From NCBI GenBank assembly GCA_020638795.1, contig JACKHW010000001.1:682001-746000 (forward strand): a stretch of 64,000 bases of DNA, given 5' to 3'. The notes beneath the pieces are model-generated. The model did no database searches. It was not told where the DNA came from and saw only the letters and a list, made by a program, of their open reading frames with translations. This document shows, piece after piece, positions 20,177 through 29,295 of this stretch (positions within the stretch are counted from its first letter, which is position 1; each line of letters opens with the position of its first letter). The translations under genes and the position numbers were made by a program. The DNA is from Planctomycetota bacterium (GTDB taxonomy: Bacteria > Planctomycetota > UBA1135 > GCA-002748355).

Positions 20177-20590
20177 ATGAGCGACGAAACCGAAAACACC
20201 GTCACCCTCGAACCCGAACTCGAGAAGATCTTCGAGCAGCTCGATTCCCTCACGCTCGGCAACGCCGCGAAGCTCGTCAAGGCGCTCGAAGAGCGTTGGG
20301 GCGTGTCCGCAGCAGCTCCGGTTGCGGTCGCCGCAGTCGGTGGCGCAGCGGGTGCCGGTGCCGAAGCCGCCGAGGAGAAGGACAGCTTCGACGTCATTCT
20401 CAAGTCGGCCGGCGCCAACAAGATCCAGGTCATCAAGGTCGTGCGCGAACTCACGTCGCTCGGCCTCAAGGAAGCCAAGGCTCTCGTCGATGGCGCGCCG
20501 GCCCCGCTGAAGGAAGGCGCATCGAAGGAAGAGTCCGAATCGATGAAGGCCAAGCTCGTCGAAGCCGGCGCCGAAGTCGAACTCAAGTAG
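20177..20590 (+). CDS. rplL: 50S ribosomal protein L7/L12
   Basis: 137 aa. Stalk protein that recruits translation GTPases. N-terminal dimerisation helices, an Ala/Gly/Val-rich hinge (AAAPVAVAAVGGAAGAGA) and the C-terminal domain with KIQVIKVVRELTSLGLKEAK and LVDGAPAPLKEG. A 71-base A-rich leader separates it from rplJ. Confidence 0.97.
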   Translation: MSDETENTVTLEPELEKIFEQLDSLTLGNAAKLVKALEERWGVSAAAPVAVAAVGGAAGAGAEAAEEKDSFDVILKSAGANKIQVIKVVRELTSLGLKEAKALVDGAPAPLKEGASKEESESMKAKLVEAGAEVELK

Positions 20591-21109
20591 TCGGACCCAT
20601 CCTCTCGTTCGCGAGCCGTCGCAGGAGCCGCGCCTCGAGCGTGGGTTCGCCCGAGGTGCGTCCTGAGCGGGAATCTTGCCGTGGGATCTCCCGCGGCAAG
20701 CTTCATGCCGACCGCGGGGTTTCTTCGTGATTCCCCTGGAATTGCAACGGGATGGTCCTACGCTCTCGGCTCGACTACGCGCAGGGTCGGTCGGTGCGAT
20801 CGCGTGAGTCACTGCGTGTATTGCTGCGTGCAACCTCGTTCAGGCGCCACCTCTTTGAGGAACGACTTTTCATCGGTTCGTGCCACTCCCGGGGTCCACT
20901 CGGACTCGCGGAAGGGCGTTGCCGGAACCCCGCGGGCCACGGTGTGCAGGATCGCCGTGGGGGCACCCCGTTTGCTTCATCTTGTTTCGTCGTCGTCGCT
21001 CTCGGTCGCGCATCCTCCATCGCGCCTTGGCGGCATAGGGATGTGCTCGGGAGGCGAAGGGCGGGCGTTCCCCGGCCATCGCGACTGAGAGGACCAATCA
21101 GGGATTCCC
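20591..21109 (+). promoter_or_regulatory. 519-base rplL-rpoB intergenic region
   Basis: No convincing gene: the overlapping open frames are Cys/Ser/Arg-rich and lack codon character of the neighbours. It contains the hairpin at 20675-20700, followed by ~410 bases with short GC-rich inverted repeats but no clear promoter by eye, then the rpoB ribosome-binding site. In E. coli this gap holds the attenuator and RNase III site that set rpoBC relative to ribosomal protein output; the same role is likely here. Confidence 0.5.
20675..20700 (+). terminator. hairpin likely acting as rplL-rpoB attenuator
   Basis: CTTGCCG pairs with CGGCAAG, extended by GGG/CCC around loop ATCT, giving an 11-bp stem with one wobble pair. 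It begins 85 bases after the rplL stop. Only a short CTTC follows, so partial read-through to rpoB is plausible. Confidence 0.6.
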
Positions 21110-24100
21110 ATGGAAACCGTTCGTTACGGACACAAGCGACCGCTCGTCGAAGTCCCGGATCTCGTTGAACTCCAAACTCGTTCGTATGCCGACTTCTTGT
21201 CGCTCGACGTCGCGCCGTCGAAGCGCCCCGATGTCGGGCTGCAAGCGCTGCTCTCGGAGATCTTTCCTATCGAATCGTACGATGGCTCGATGCGGCTCGA
21301 GTTCATCGACTACGAACTCGCGCAGCCTCGCTATGACATGGACGAGTGCCGCAAGCTGCGGCTGACCTACGGGTATCCGTTCAAGATCCGCGTGCGCCTC
21401 GTCGGCCCGACGACGGTCGAAGAAGAGGTCTACCTCGGCGAGATCCCGATCATGATCGGCGGCGGGGAGTTCATCGTGAACGGCTCCGAGCGTGTGATCG
21501 TGAGCCAGCTCCACCGTTCGCCCGGCGTCGACTTCTCGGTCGAGCTGATCACGGGCGACCGCAAGCTGCACTCGTGCTGGATCATCCCCGAGCGCGGTAG
21601 CTGGATCGAAGTCAGCGTCGGAAAAAAGGAAACCGTCCAGGTCCGCATCGACCAGTCGGGCAAGTTCAGCGCGATGACGCTGTTGCGTGCGATGGACGAG
21701 AAGTACTCGACCGATCGCGACATCCTCCGCGAGTTCTACAAGGGCAGCGTCGAGGTCGTGAAGCGCAAGAAGAGCGAACCTTCGGGCCGGTTCGCGGATC
21801 GCTTGCAGGGCACCTACGCGGTTGGCGACATCGTCAACCAGTCGACGGGCGAAGTCCTCGTCCAGTCAGGCGACCTCATCACCGAGGAGGCCGCGCAGCA
21901 CATCGCCGACGAGGAAATCGCACAGGTCGAAGTCGTTCGCGACCCCGAGGACTTCCTCATCATGAACTCGCTGCGCGAGGACATGACGACGAGCCACGAA
22001 GAAGCGTTGCTCAAGATCTACCAGCGCCTGCGCCCCGGCAACCCGCCGAGCCACGACAAGGCGCGCGATCTGTTCAACGAGAAGTTCTTCGACTCCAACC
22101 GCTACCGCCTCGGGCGCGTCGGTCGCTTCCGCCTCAACCGGAAGTTCGAGCAGGACATCGACGAAGAGCAGATGACCCTGCAGCCCGCGGACTTCGTCAA
22201 CGCGGTGCACTACCTGATCGGCCTGCGCGCCGGTGAGGGTGAGATCGACGACATCGACCACTTGGGCAACCGTCGCGTGCGCACGATCATGGAGCTCGCG
22301 GGCGAAGAGTTCCGCAAGGGCCTGCTCAAGCTGCGCCGCACCGCGCAAGAGCGTATGAGCCTCGAGAGCAGCGAGTCGGGCGAAGGCGTCACGCCGCGCA
22401 ACCTGATCAACGCAAAGACGTTCTCGTCGGCGATCGACTACTTCTTCGCGCGTGGTGAACTCAGTCAGGTCGTCGACCAGACGAACCCGCTGAGCCAGCT
22501 CGCGCACGAGCGTCGTCTGTCGGCCCTCGGTCCGGGCGGCCTCAACCGCAAGCGCGCGGGCTTCGAAGTCCGCGACGTGCACACGTCGCACTACGGTCGC
22601 CTCTGCCCGATCGAGACGCCCGAAGGCACCAACATCGGTCTGATCTCGAGCCTCGCGATCTACTCCGGCGTCGATGCGTACGGCTTCCTCACGTGCCCGT
22701 ACCGCGTCGTCAAGAAGGGCAAGCTCACCGAAGAGGTCGAGTGGCTCCGCGCCGACCAAGAAGCGCGCGCCGTCCTCGTGCCTGCCGACGCCGAAGTCGA
22801 CTCGTCGGGCAAGCTCGTCGGCGAGCGCATCCTCGGACGCATCGGCGGCGAGCCGATCGAGGTCGCGCGTGATGACGTGCAATACATGGACGTCTCCCCG
22901 ATGCAGATCGTCGGGGTGTCGGCGAGCCTGATCCCGTTCCTCGAGCACGACGACGCGAACCGTGCGCTGATGGGTTCGAACATGCAGCGTCAGGCCGTGC
23001 CGTTGCTCCGCACCGAGCTGCCGCTCGTCGGCACCGGCATGGAGGACGTCGTCGCTCGCAACTCGGGCATGGTCGTCCGCGCGAAGAAGAACGGCACCGT
23101 TCGCTATGCGGACGCCAATAACATCCGCATCGGCGACGAGACCTACAACCTCCGCAAGTATCGCCGCCTCAACGAGAAGACCTGTCTCAACCAGACGCCG
23201 ATCGTCAAGGAAGGCGACAAGGTCGAGAAGGGGCAGGTCATCGCCGACGGCCCGGCGACGCGCGATGGCGTGCTCGCCCTCGGCAAGAACCTCCTCGTCG
23301 CGTTCATGACGTGGGACGGTTACAACTTCGAGGACGCGATCCTGCTCAGCGAGCGGCTCGTCCGCGACGACGTCTACACGTCGATCCACATCGACGAGTT
23401 CGAGATCGAGATTCGCGAGACGAAGCTCGGTCGCGAAGAGTTCACGCGCGACATCCCGAACGTCTCCGAGAAGGCGCTTGCGCACCTCGACGAGAGCGGC
23501 ATCGTGCACGTCGGCACGCGCGTGCGTCCTGGCGACATCCTCGTCGGCAAGGTCGCGCCGAAGAGCAAGAGCGAACTCACTCCCGAAGAAAAGCTCCTCC
23601 ACGCGATCTTCGGTCGCGCGGGCGAGGACGTGAAGAACAGCTCGCTCGAAGTCCCGACCGGCTGCAACGGCATCGTGATCGACGCGCAGAAGTTCTCGCG
23701 CAAGGTCAACCTGACCGAGGCCGAGCGCGAAGCCAACCTGCAGGAGATCAAGCAGGCCGAACTCGACTTCATGGTGCAGTTCCGTGAGTCGACGCGCGCA
23801 ATGGTCGACGAGGCCAAGGAAGTGCTCGGCGTCGACATCGTCGATCCCGAGACGAACAAGCCGGTCGAGATCCCCGAGACCGTGATGTACGCCGATCTCA
23901 AGAAGACGCGCGACTACATCATGGCGGCTGCCGAGAGCACCGGGAAGAAGGCCGACGTCCAGAAGGCCGAGGCCCTGATCAAGGACTACGGCGATCGCAT
24001 CAAGGCTCGCGAGGCGGACCGCAACAAGCGCGTCAACCGTCTGTCGCGCGGCGACGAGCTGCCGACCGGCGTGCTCGAGATGGTCAAGGTCTACGTCGCG

Positions 24101-24829
24101 GCCAAGCGCAAGATCGCGGTCGGCGACAAGATGGCCGGCCGTCACGGCAACAAGGGCGTGATCTCGCGCATCCTGCCTTGCGAGGACATGCCGTTCCTCG
24201 AAGACGGGACGCCGGTCGACATCGTCCTCAACCCGCTGGGCGTGCCGTCGCGCATGAACGTCGGGCAGATCCTCGAGACGCACCTCGGATGGGCGGCGAG
24301 CAAGCTCGGATTCCGCGCGATCACGCCGGTCTTCGACGGCGCGTCCGAAGAGGAGATCGAGGACGCACTGCGCCGCGCCGGTCTGCCCGAAGAGGGCAAG
24401 ACCGTGCTCTTCGACGGACGCACGGGAGAGCCCTTCGAACAGAAGGTCACCGTCGGCCAGATCTACATGCTCAAGCTGCACCACCTCGTCGACGACAAGG
24501 TGCACGCACGCGCGACCGGACCCTACTCGCTCATCACGCAGCAGCCGCTCGGCGGCAAGGCGCGCTTCGGCGGCCAGCGCTTCGGCGAGATGGAGGTCTG
24601 GGCTCTGGAGGCCTATGGGGCGGCGAACGTCCTGCAGGAACTCCTGACCGTCAAGTCCGACGACGTCGACGGTCGTACCAAGATCTATGAGGCGATGGTC
24701 AAGGGCGAGAACATCCTCGAGCCCGGGACGCCGGTGTCCTTCGGCGTCTTGTGTCACGAGCTCCGCGGGCTCGGACTCGACATCGAACTTCACCGGAAGG
24801 ACGCACCCCAGGCTCTGCTTGGCGCCTGA
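21110..24829 (+). CDS. rpoB: RNA polymerase beta subunit
   Basis: 1239 aa, shorter than E. coli (1342) but normal for several phyla. Conserved: GGGEFIVNGSERVIVSQLHR, the rifampicin region LSQVVDQTNPLSQ...HERRLSALG, YGRLCPIETPEG, KMAGRHGNKGV and QRFGEMEVWALEAYGA. In the rifampicin pocket the E. coli Phe514 and Asn518 positions are Val and Thr, while Asp516, His526 and Ser531 equivalents are kept. The C-terminal segment meets rpoC 67 bases downstream. Confidence 0.98.
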   Translation: METVRYGHKRPLVEVPDLVELQTRSYADFLSLDVAPSKRPDVGLQALLSEIFPIESYDGSMRLEFIDYELAQPRYDMDECRKLRLTYGYPFKIRVRLVGPTTVEEEVYLGEIPIMIGGGEFIVNGSERVIVSQLHRSPGVDFSVELITGDRKLHSCWIIPERGSWIEVSVGKKETVQVRIDQSGKFSAMTLLRAMDEKYSTDRDILREFYKGSVEVVKRKKSEPSGRFADRLQGTYAVGDIVNQSTGEVLVQSGDLITEEAAQHIADEEIAQVEVVRDPEDFLIMNSLREDMTTSHEEALLKIYQRLRPGNPPSHDKARDLFNEKFFDSNRYRLGRVGRFRLNRKFEQDIDEEQMTLQPADFVNAVHYLIGLRAGEGEIDDIDHLGNRRVRTIMELAGEEFRKGLLKLRRTAQERMSLESSESGEGVTPRNLINAKTFSSAIDYFFARGELSQVVDQTNPLSQLAHERRLSALGPGGLNRKRAGFEVRDVHTSHYGRLCPIETPEGTNIGLISSLAIYSGVDAYGFLTCPYRVVKKGKLTEEVEWLRADQEARAVLVPADAEVDSSGKLVGERILGRIGGEPIEVARDDVQYMDVSPMQIVGVSASLIPFLEHDDANRALMGSNMQRQAVPLLRTELPLVGTGMEDVVARNSGMVVRAKKNGTVRYADANNIRIGDETYNLRKYRRLNEKTCLNQTPIVKEGDKVEKGQVIADGPATRDGVLALGKNLLVAFMTWDGYNFEDAILLSERLVRDDVYTSIHIDEFEIEIRETKLGREEFTRDIPNVSEKALAHLDESGIVHVGTRVRPGDILVGKVAPKSKSELTPEEKLLHAIFGRAGEDVKNSSLEVPTGCNGIVIDAQKFSRKVNLTEAEREANLQEIKQAELDFMVQFRESTRAMVDEAKEVLGVDIVDPETNKPVEIPETVMYADLKKTRDYIMAAAESTGKKADVQKAEALIKDYGDRIKAREADRNKRVNRLSRGDELPTGVLEMVKVYVAAKRKIAVGDKMAGRHGNKGVISRILPCEDMPFLEDGTPVDIVLNPLGVPSRMNVGQILETHLGWAASKLGFRAITPVFDGASEEEIEDALRRAGLPEEGKTVLFDGRTGEPFEQKVTVGQIYMLKLHHLVDDKVHARATGPYSLITQQPLGGKARFGGQRFGEMEVWALEAYGAANVLQELLTVKSDDVDGRTKIYEAMVKGENILEPGTPVSFGVLCHELRGLGLDIELHRKDAPQALLGA

Positions 24830-24896
24830 GCTCCGGCTCGCAGCACGAGAAACCCTGGGAAACCGAGAAGCGAATACCTAGCAAGGCAGACTGACG

Positions 24897-27800
24897 ATGG
24901 CCGAGACGATCTACGAGAAGATCAACGACTACAGCGCCGTTTCGATCAAGCTGGCTTCGCCCGACGACATTCGGTCGAAGTGGTCCTACGGCGAGGTCAA
25001 GAAGCCCGAGACGATCAACTACCGTACGTATCGTTCGGAGAAGGATGGTCTCTTCTGCGAGCGCATCTTCGGTCCCGAGAAGGACTGGGAATGCGGTTGT
25101 GGCAAGTACAAGGGCATCAAGCACAAGGGCATCATCTGCGACAAGTGCGGGGTCATGATCACGCACAGCCGCGTGCGCCGCGAGCGCATGGGGCACATCA
25201 ACCTCGCAGCGCCCGTCGCGCACATCTGGTTCTTCAAGGCGATGCCGTCGCGCATCGGCAACCTGCTCGCGATGAAGACGGCGAGCCTGGAGAAGGTCAT
25301 CTACTTCCAGGACTACGTCGTCGTCGATCCGGGCGAGACGCCGCTGCTGCAAAACCAGCTGCTGACCGAAGAAGAGTTCCGCCAGGAGCGCGAGAAGTAC
25401 GGCCATGCGTTCAAGGCCGGCATGGGCGCCGAGGCGATCAGCGAGATCCTGCGCAACCTCGATCTCGATGCGCTGAGCGAAGAACTCCGCGAAGAGCTCA
25501 AGCACACGAAGTCGGTTCAAAAGATCAAAGACATCATCAAGCGGCTCAAGACCGTCGAGATGCTCCGCGATTCGCCGAACCGTCCCGAGTGGATGATCCT
25601 CGACGTGATCCCGGTCATCCCGCCGGATTTGCGTCCGCTCGTGTTGCTCGACTCGGGCAACTTCGCGACGTCGGACCTCAACGACCTCTACCGTCGTCTG
25701 ATCAACCGCAACAACCGCCTCAAGAAGCTGCTCGACCTCAATGCGCCGGATGTCATCATCCGCAACGAGAAGCGCATGTTGCAGCAGTCGGTCGATGCGC
25801 TCTTCGACAACGGTCGTTGCCGTCGTCCGGTGCTCGGCTCGAGCAACCGTCCGCTCAAGTCGCTGACCGACATGATCAAGGGCAAGCAGGGTCGCTTCCG
25901 TGAAAACCTGCTCGGCAAGCGCGTCGACTACTCGGCGCGTTCGGTCATCGTCGTCGGTCCCGAGCTGCGCCTGCACCAGTGCGGGATGCCCAAGGTCATC
26001 GCGCTCGAGCTGTTCCAACCGTTCATCATCCGTCGCCTCAAGGAGCTCGGGCTCGCGGACACGATCAAGTCCGCCAAGAAGATGCTCGAGCGCAAGGACG
26101 AGGAGGTCTGGGACATCCTCGAAGAGGTGATCCAGGGACACCCGGTGCTGCTCAACCGCGCGCCGACCCTGCACCGCATGGGGATCCAGGCGTTCGAGCC
26201 GGTACTGATCGAAGGCAACGCGATCCGTATCCATCCGCTCGTCTGCGGTGGTTACAACGCGGACTTTGACGGCGACCAGATGGCCGTGCACTTGCCGCTG
26301 AGCTACGAGGCGCAGATTGAAGCGTCGACGCTGATGTTGTCGTCCAACAACATCTTCACGCCCGCGAGCGGTAGCCCGATCATCGCGCCGAGCCAGGACA
26401 TCGTGCTCGGGTGCTTCTACCTGACGTTCCGCTTCCCCGAGGATCGCATCGGCGACAAGCCGCTGCGCGTGACCGCGTCCGAGGCGCTGATGGCCTACGC
26501 GCTCGGCAAGGTGCGCACGCACGAGCCGATCCAGGTGCTCTTCGACAAGGACACCGAGGTCCACTCGGACAAGGACGGCGCGTTCGTCTCGTGTGACGGC
26601 AAGCAGTTGATCGAGACGACGCCGGGTCGCCTGATCTTCAACGACATCCTCCAGGAGGGGATGCCGTTCTACAACTTCACGCTCGACAAGGGCGCGCTCT
26701 CCAAGATCATCGCCGACTGCCACCAGCGCCTCGGTCGCTCCGAGACGCTCAAGCTGCTCGACGGCATGAAGTCGCTCGGCTTCAAGGCGTCGACGCTCGC
26801 GGGGATCTCGTTCGGCAAGAGCGACCTCACCGTGCCGCGCAACCGTGACAAGATCATGGAAGAGTCGCAGCGCGAGGTCGACGCGATCCAGGGTCAGTAC
26901 GAGAAGGGCGAGATCACCGAATCCGAACGCTACTCGAAGGTCATCGACACCTGGACCCGTGCGCGTGACAAGGTCGGCGCCGAACTGCTCGAGACTCTGC
27001 GCAACGACGCGGGCGAGGACGTGCGCGGCAAGACCGGTGCACCGGGTGGTCGCGAGCCGTTCTACGTCAACCCGATCTTCTGCATGGTCGCGGGCAAGGC
27101 GCGTGGTTCGGTCGAGCAGATTCGTCAGCTCGCCGGGATGCGTGGCCTCATGGCTCGTCCGTCCGGCAAGATCATCGAAACGCCGATCCGCGCGAACTTC
27201 CGCGAAGGCCTGAAGGTCCTCGAGTACTTCTCGTCGACCCACGGCGCGCGCAAGGGCTTGGCCGACACGGCGCTCAAGACCGCCGACTCGGGGTACCTCA
27301 CACGTAAGCTCGCCGACGTCGCGCAGAACGTCGTGATCGGCATCGACGACTGCGGCACCGTCCGTGGCGTCAAGCGCGGCATCGTCTATCAGGGCGAGAA
27401 GGTCGCGGTCAATCTCGAGACGGCGGTTCGTGGTCGTGTGGCGCTCGCCGACATCCACGATCCGCAGACCGACGAGTTCTTGATCCGCAAGAACGACGTG
27501 ATCACGCCCGACGCGGCGCGCAAGCTCGAGAGTCTCGGCTACGACAGCGTGCTCGTGCGCAGCCCGCTGACCTGCGAAGCGGGTCAGGGCGTCTGTGCGC
27601 GTTGCTACGGCATGGACCTTTCACGCGGTCAACTCGTCGAACTCGGTCAGGCCGTCGGCATCATCGCCGCGCAGTCGATCGGGGAGCCGGGCACGCAGCT
27701 CACGATGCGGACGTTCCACATCGGGGGCACGGCGTCAAAGGCGATCGAAGAGTCCGAGATCCACACGAAGCGTGCGGGCAAGGTCGGCTACATCAATCTT

Positions 27801-29093
27801 CACGTCGTGGAGAACGAGAAGGGCGACAAGATCGTGCTCAACCGCAAGGGCGAGCTCGTCGTGCTCGACGTCAAGGGGCGCGAGCTCGATCGCTTCCTCG
27901 TGCCGATCGGTGCGCGCGTCGTCGTCGGTGAAGGCGATCAGGTCAAGGAGAAGCAACTCCTCTGCGACTGGGACCCGCACCACGTGCCGATTCTCGCCGA
28001 GACCGGCGGGATCGTCCGCTACGAGGACATCGTCGAAGGCAAGACCCTCAAGCTCGAGAAGGAAGCGCGCTCGAAGGTCTTCCGCAAGATGATCATGGAG
28101 CACAAGGGGGAGATGCATCCGCAGATCCTCATCGTCGACGAAGACGAAAACGTGCTCTCGATCCACCCGCTGCCCGAGCGCGCCTACATCGAGGTCGAGA
28201 ACGGCGCGAAGGTCAAGAGCGGCACGATGCTCGCCAAGAGCTCGCGTGACGTCGGCGGGATCCAGGACATCACCGGTGGTCTGCCGCGTGTCACGGAGCT
28301 GTTCGAAGCCCGTCGCCCGAAGGAGCCCGCCGTCCTCGCCGAACTCGACGGCGTCGTCGAACTCGGCGACAAGAAGCGCAGCAAGCGCACGATCATCGTC
28401 CGCGGCGAAGGCGGCGTCGAACTCGAGCACCTCGTGCCGCACGGTTCGCACCTCCGCGTCCACCGCGGCGACCACGTCATCGCCGGCGAGCCCCTCACCG
28501 AAGGCGCGCTCGTCCCGCATGACCTCCTGCGCATCTCCGGCGAACAGGCCGTCCTCGACTACCTGCTCAAGGAGATTCAGCAGGTCTACCGCGCCCAGGG
28601 CGTGACCGTCGACAACAAGCACATCGAAATCATCCTCGGCCAGATGATGCGCAAGGTGCAGATCGAAGACGCGGGCGACAGCGAGTTCTTGCCCGGCGCG
28701 GTCGTGGACAAGTTCCGCTTCCGCAACGCCAACGAAGAACTCCGCACCGCCAAGAAGAAGCCGGCCACCGCCGCGCCTCTGCTCCTCGGTGTCACCAAGG
28801 CGAGCTTGCAGTCCGAGTCGTTCATCTCGGCTGCGTCGTTCCAAGAGACGACCAAGGTGCTGACCGAAGCCGCGCTGGCTGGACGGCGAGACGAGCTGTT
28901 GGGGCTGAAGGAGAACGTGATTCTCGGGCACTTGGTGCCCACGGGCACGGGCTTCCCGGACTACCAGCGGACCTCGGTGCGTAAGAACATCGACCTGCAC
29001 GCCGCGGCGGCGGAGCTGATGGCGCACACTGCGCCGTCAGCGGTGGTCGACGAAGGCGGACCAGCGCTGACGCTGGAGATCGAGACCGACTAG
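24897..29093 (+). CDS. rpoC: RNA polymerase beta' subunit
   Basis: 1398 aa, full length. Zinc site 1 CGCGKYK...CDKCG near residue 70, catalytic NADFDGDQMAVH (Mg-binding Asp triad) near residue 455, second zinc site with CEAGQGVCARCYG, and AVGIIAAQSIGEPGTQLTMR in the trigger-loop neighbourhood. Transcribed with rpoB. A strong hairpin follows 12 bases after the stop, and the str genes rpsL, rpsG and fusA do not follow. Confidence 0.98.
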   Translation: MAETIYEKINDYSAVSIKLASPDDIRSKWSYGEVKKPETINYRTYRSEKDGLFCERIFGPEKDWECGCGKYKGIKHKGIICDKCGVMITHSRVRRERMGHINLAAPVAHIWFFKAMPSRIGNLLAMKTASLEKVIYFQDYVVVDPGETPLLQNQLLTEEEFRQEREKYGHAFKAGMGAEAISEILRNLDLDALSEELREELKHTKSVQKIKDIIKRLKTVEMLRDSPNRPEWMILDVIPVIPPDLRPLVLLDSGNFATSDLNDLYRRLINRNNRLKKLLDLNAPDVIIRNEKRMLQQSVDALFDNGRCRRPVLGSSNRPLKSLTDMIKGKQGRFRENLLGKRVDYSARSVIVVGPELRLHQCGMPKVIALELFQPFIIRRLKELGLADTIKSAKKMLERKDEEVWDILEEVIQGHPVLLNRAPTLHRMGIQAFEPVLIEGNAIRIHPLVCGGYNADFDGDQMAVHLPLSYEAQIEASTLMLSSNNIFTPASGSPIIAPSQDIVLGCFYLTFRFPEDRIGDKPLRVTASEALMAYALGKVRTHEPIQVLFDKDTEVHSDKDGAFVSCDGKQLIETTPGRLIFNDILQEGMPFYNFTLDKGALSKIIADCHQRLGRSETLKLLDGMKSLGFKASTLAGISFGKSDLTVPRNRDKIMEESQREVDAIQGQYEKGEITESERYSKVIDTWTRARDKVGAELLETLRNDAGEDVRGKTGAPGGREPFYVNPIFCMVAGKARGSVEQIRQLAGMRGLMARPSGKIIETPIRANFREGLKVLEYFSSTHGARKGLADTALKTADSGYLTRKLADVAQNVVIGIDDCGTVRGVKRGIVYQGEKVAVNLETAVRGRVALADIHDPQTDEFLIRKNDVITPDAARKLESLGYDSVLVRSPLTCEAGQGVCARCYGMDLSRGQLVELGQAVGIIAAQSIGEPGTQLTMRTFHIGGTASKAIEESEIHTKRAGKVGYINLHVVENEKGDKIVLNRKGELVVLDVKGRELDRFLVPIGARVVVGEGDQVKEKQLLCDWDPHHVPILAETGGIVRYEDIVEGKTLKLEKEARSKVFRKMIMEHKGEMHPQILIVDEDENVLSIHPLPERAYIEVENGAKVKSGTMLAKSSRDVGGIQDITGGLPRVTELFEARRPKEPAVLAELDGVVELGDKKRSKRTIIVRGEGGVELEHLVPHGSHLRVHRGDHVIAGEPLTEGALVPHDLLRISGEQAVLDYLLKEIQQVYRAQGVTVDNKHIEIILGQMMRKVQIEDAGDSEFLPGAVVDKFRFRNANEELRTAKKKPATAAPLLLGVTKASLQSESFISAASFQETTKVLTEAALAGRRDELLGLKENVILGHLVPTGTGFPDYQRTSVRKNIDLHAAAAELMAHTAPSAVVDEGGPALTLEIETD

Positions 29094-29105
29094 GGCTGAG
29101 AGCGG

Positions 29106-29141
29106 TGACGGGGCGACTCCCTGGTTGGTATCGCCCCGTCA
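29106..29141 (+). terminator. terminator-like hairpin after rpoC
   Basis: TGACGGGGCGA (29106-29116) pairs with TCGCCCCGTCA (29131-29141), a perfect 11-bp stem with a 14-base loop. There is no T run after it. It closes the ribosomal protein/RNA polymerase operon. Confidence 0.7.
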
Positions 29142-29295
29142 TGCGTAGCGCCGCTTCGCCGAGCGCTCGGCAATCGCGCCGAGAATTGTCCAGCTGATTG
29201 CTCAGATCAAGCACCGTGGGTGGCCGACTGGCGCTTCATCGCGTTGAGCGCTACCCTGAAAGTGGTCTCGAGGCATCACGCGCAGGCAAGAAATC

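Noticed and set aside
20681..21088. 135-codon plus-strand open frame in the rplL-rpoB gap
   Set aside because: Cys/Ser/Arg-rich, no typical codon bias and it covers the hairpin region; treated as leader.
21866..24793. 975-codon minus-strand open frame over rpoB
   Set aside because: Antisense shadow of rpoB for the same reason.
24699..27458. 919-codon minus-strand open frame across rpoB/rpoC
   Set aside because: High GC removes stop codons in the antisense frame; the sequence is low-complexity Asp/Arg/Leu and rpoC is unmistakable on the plus strand.
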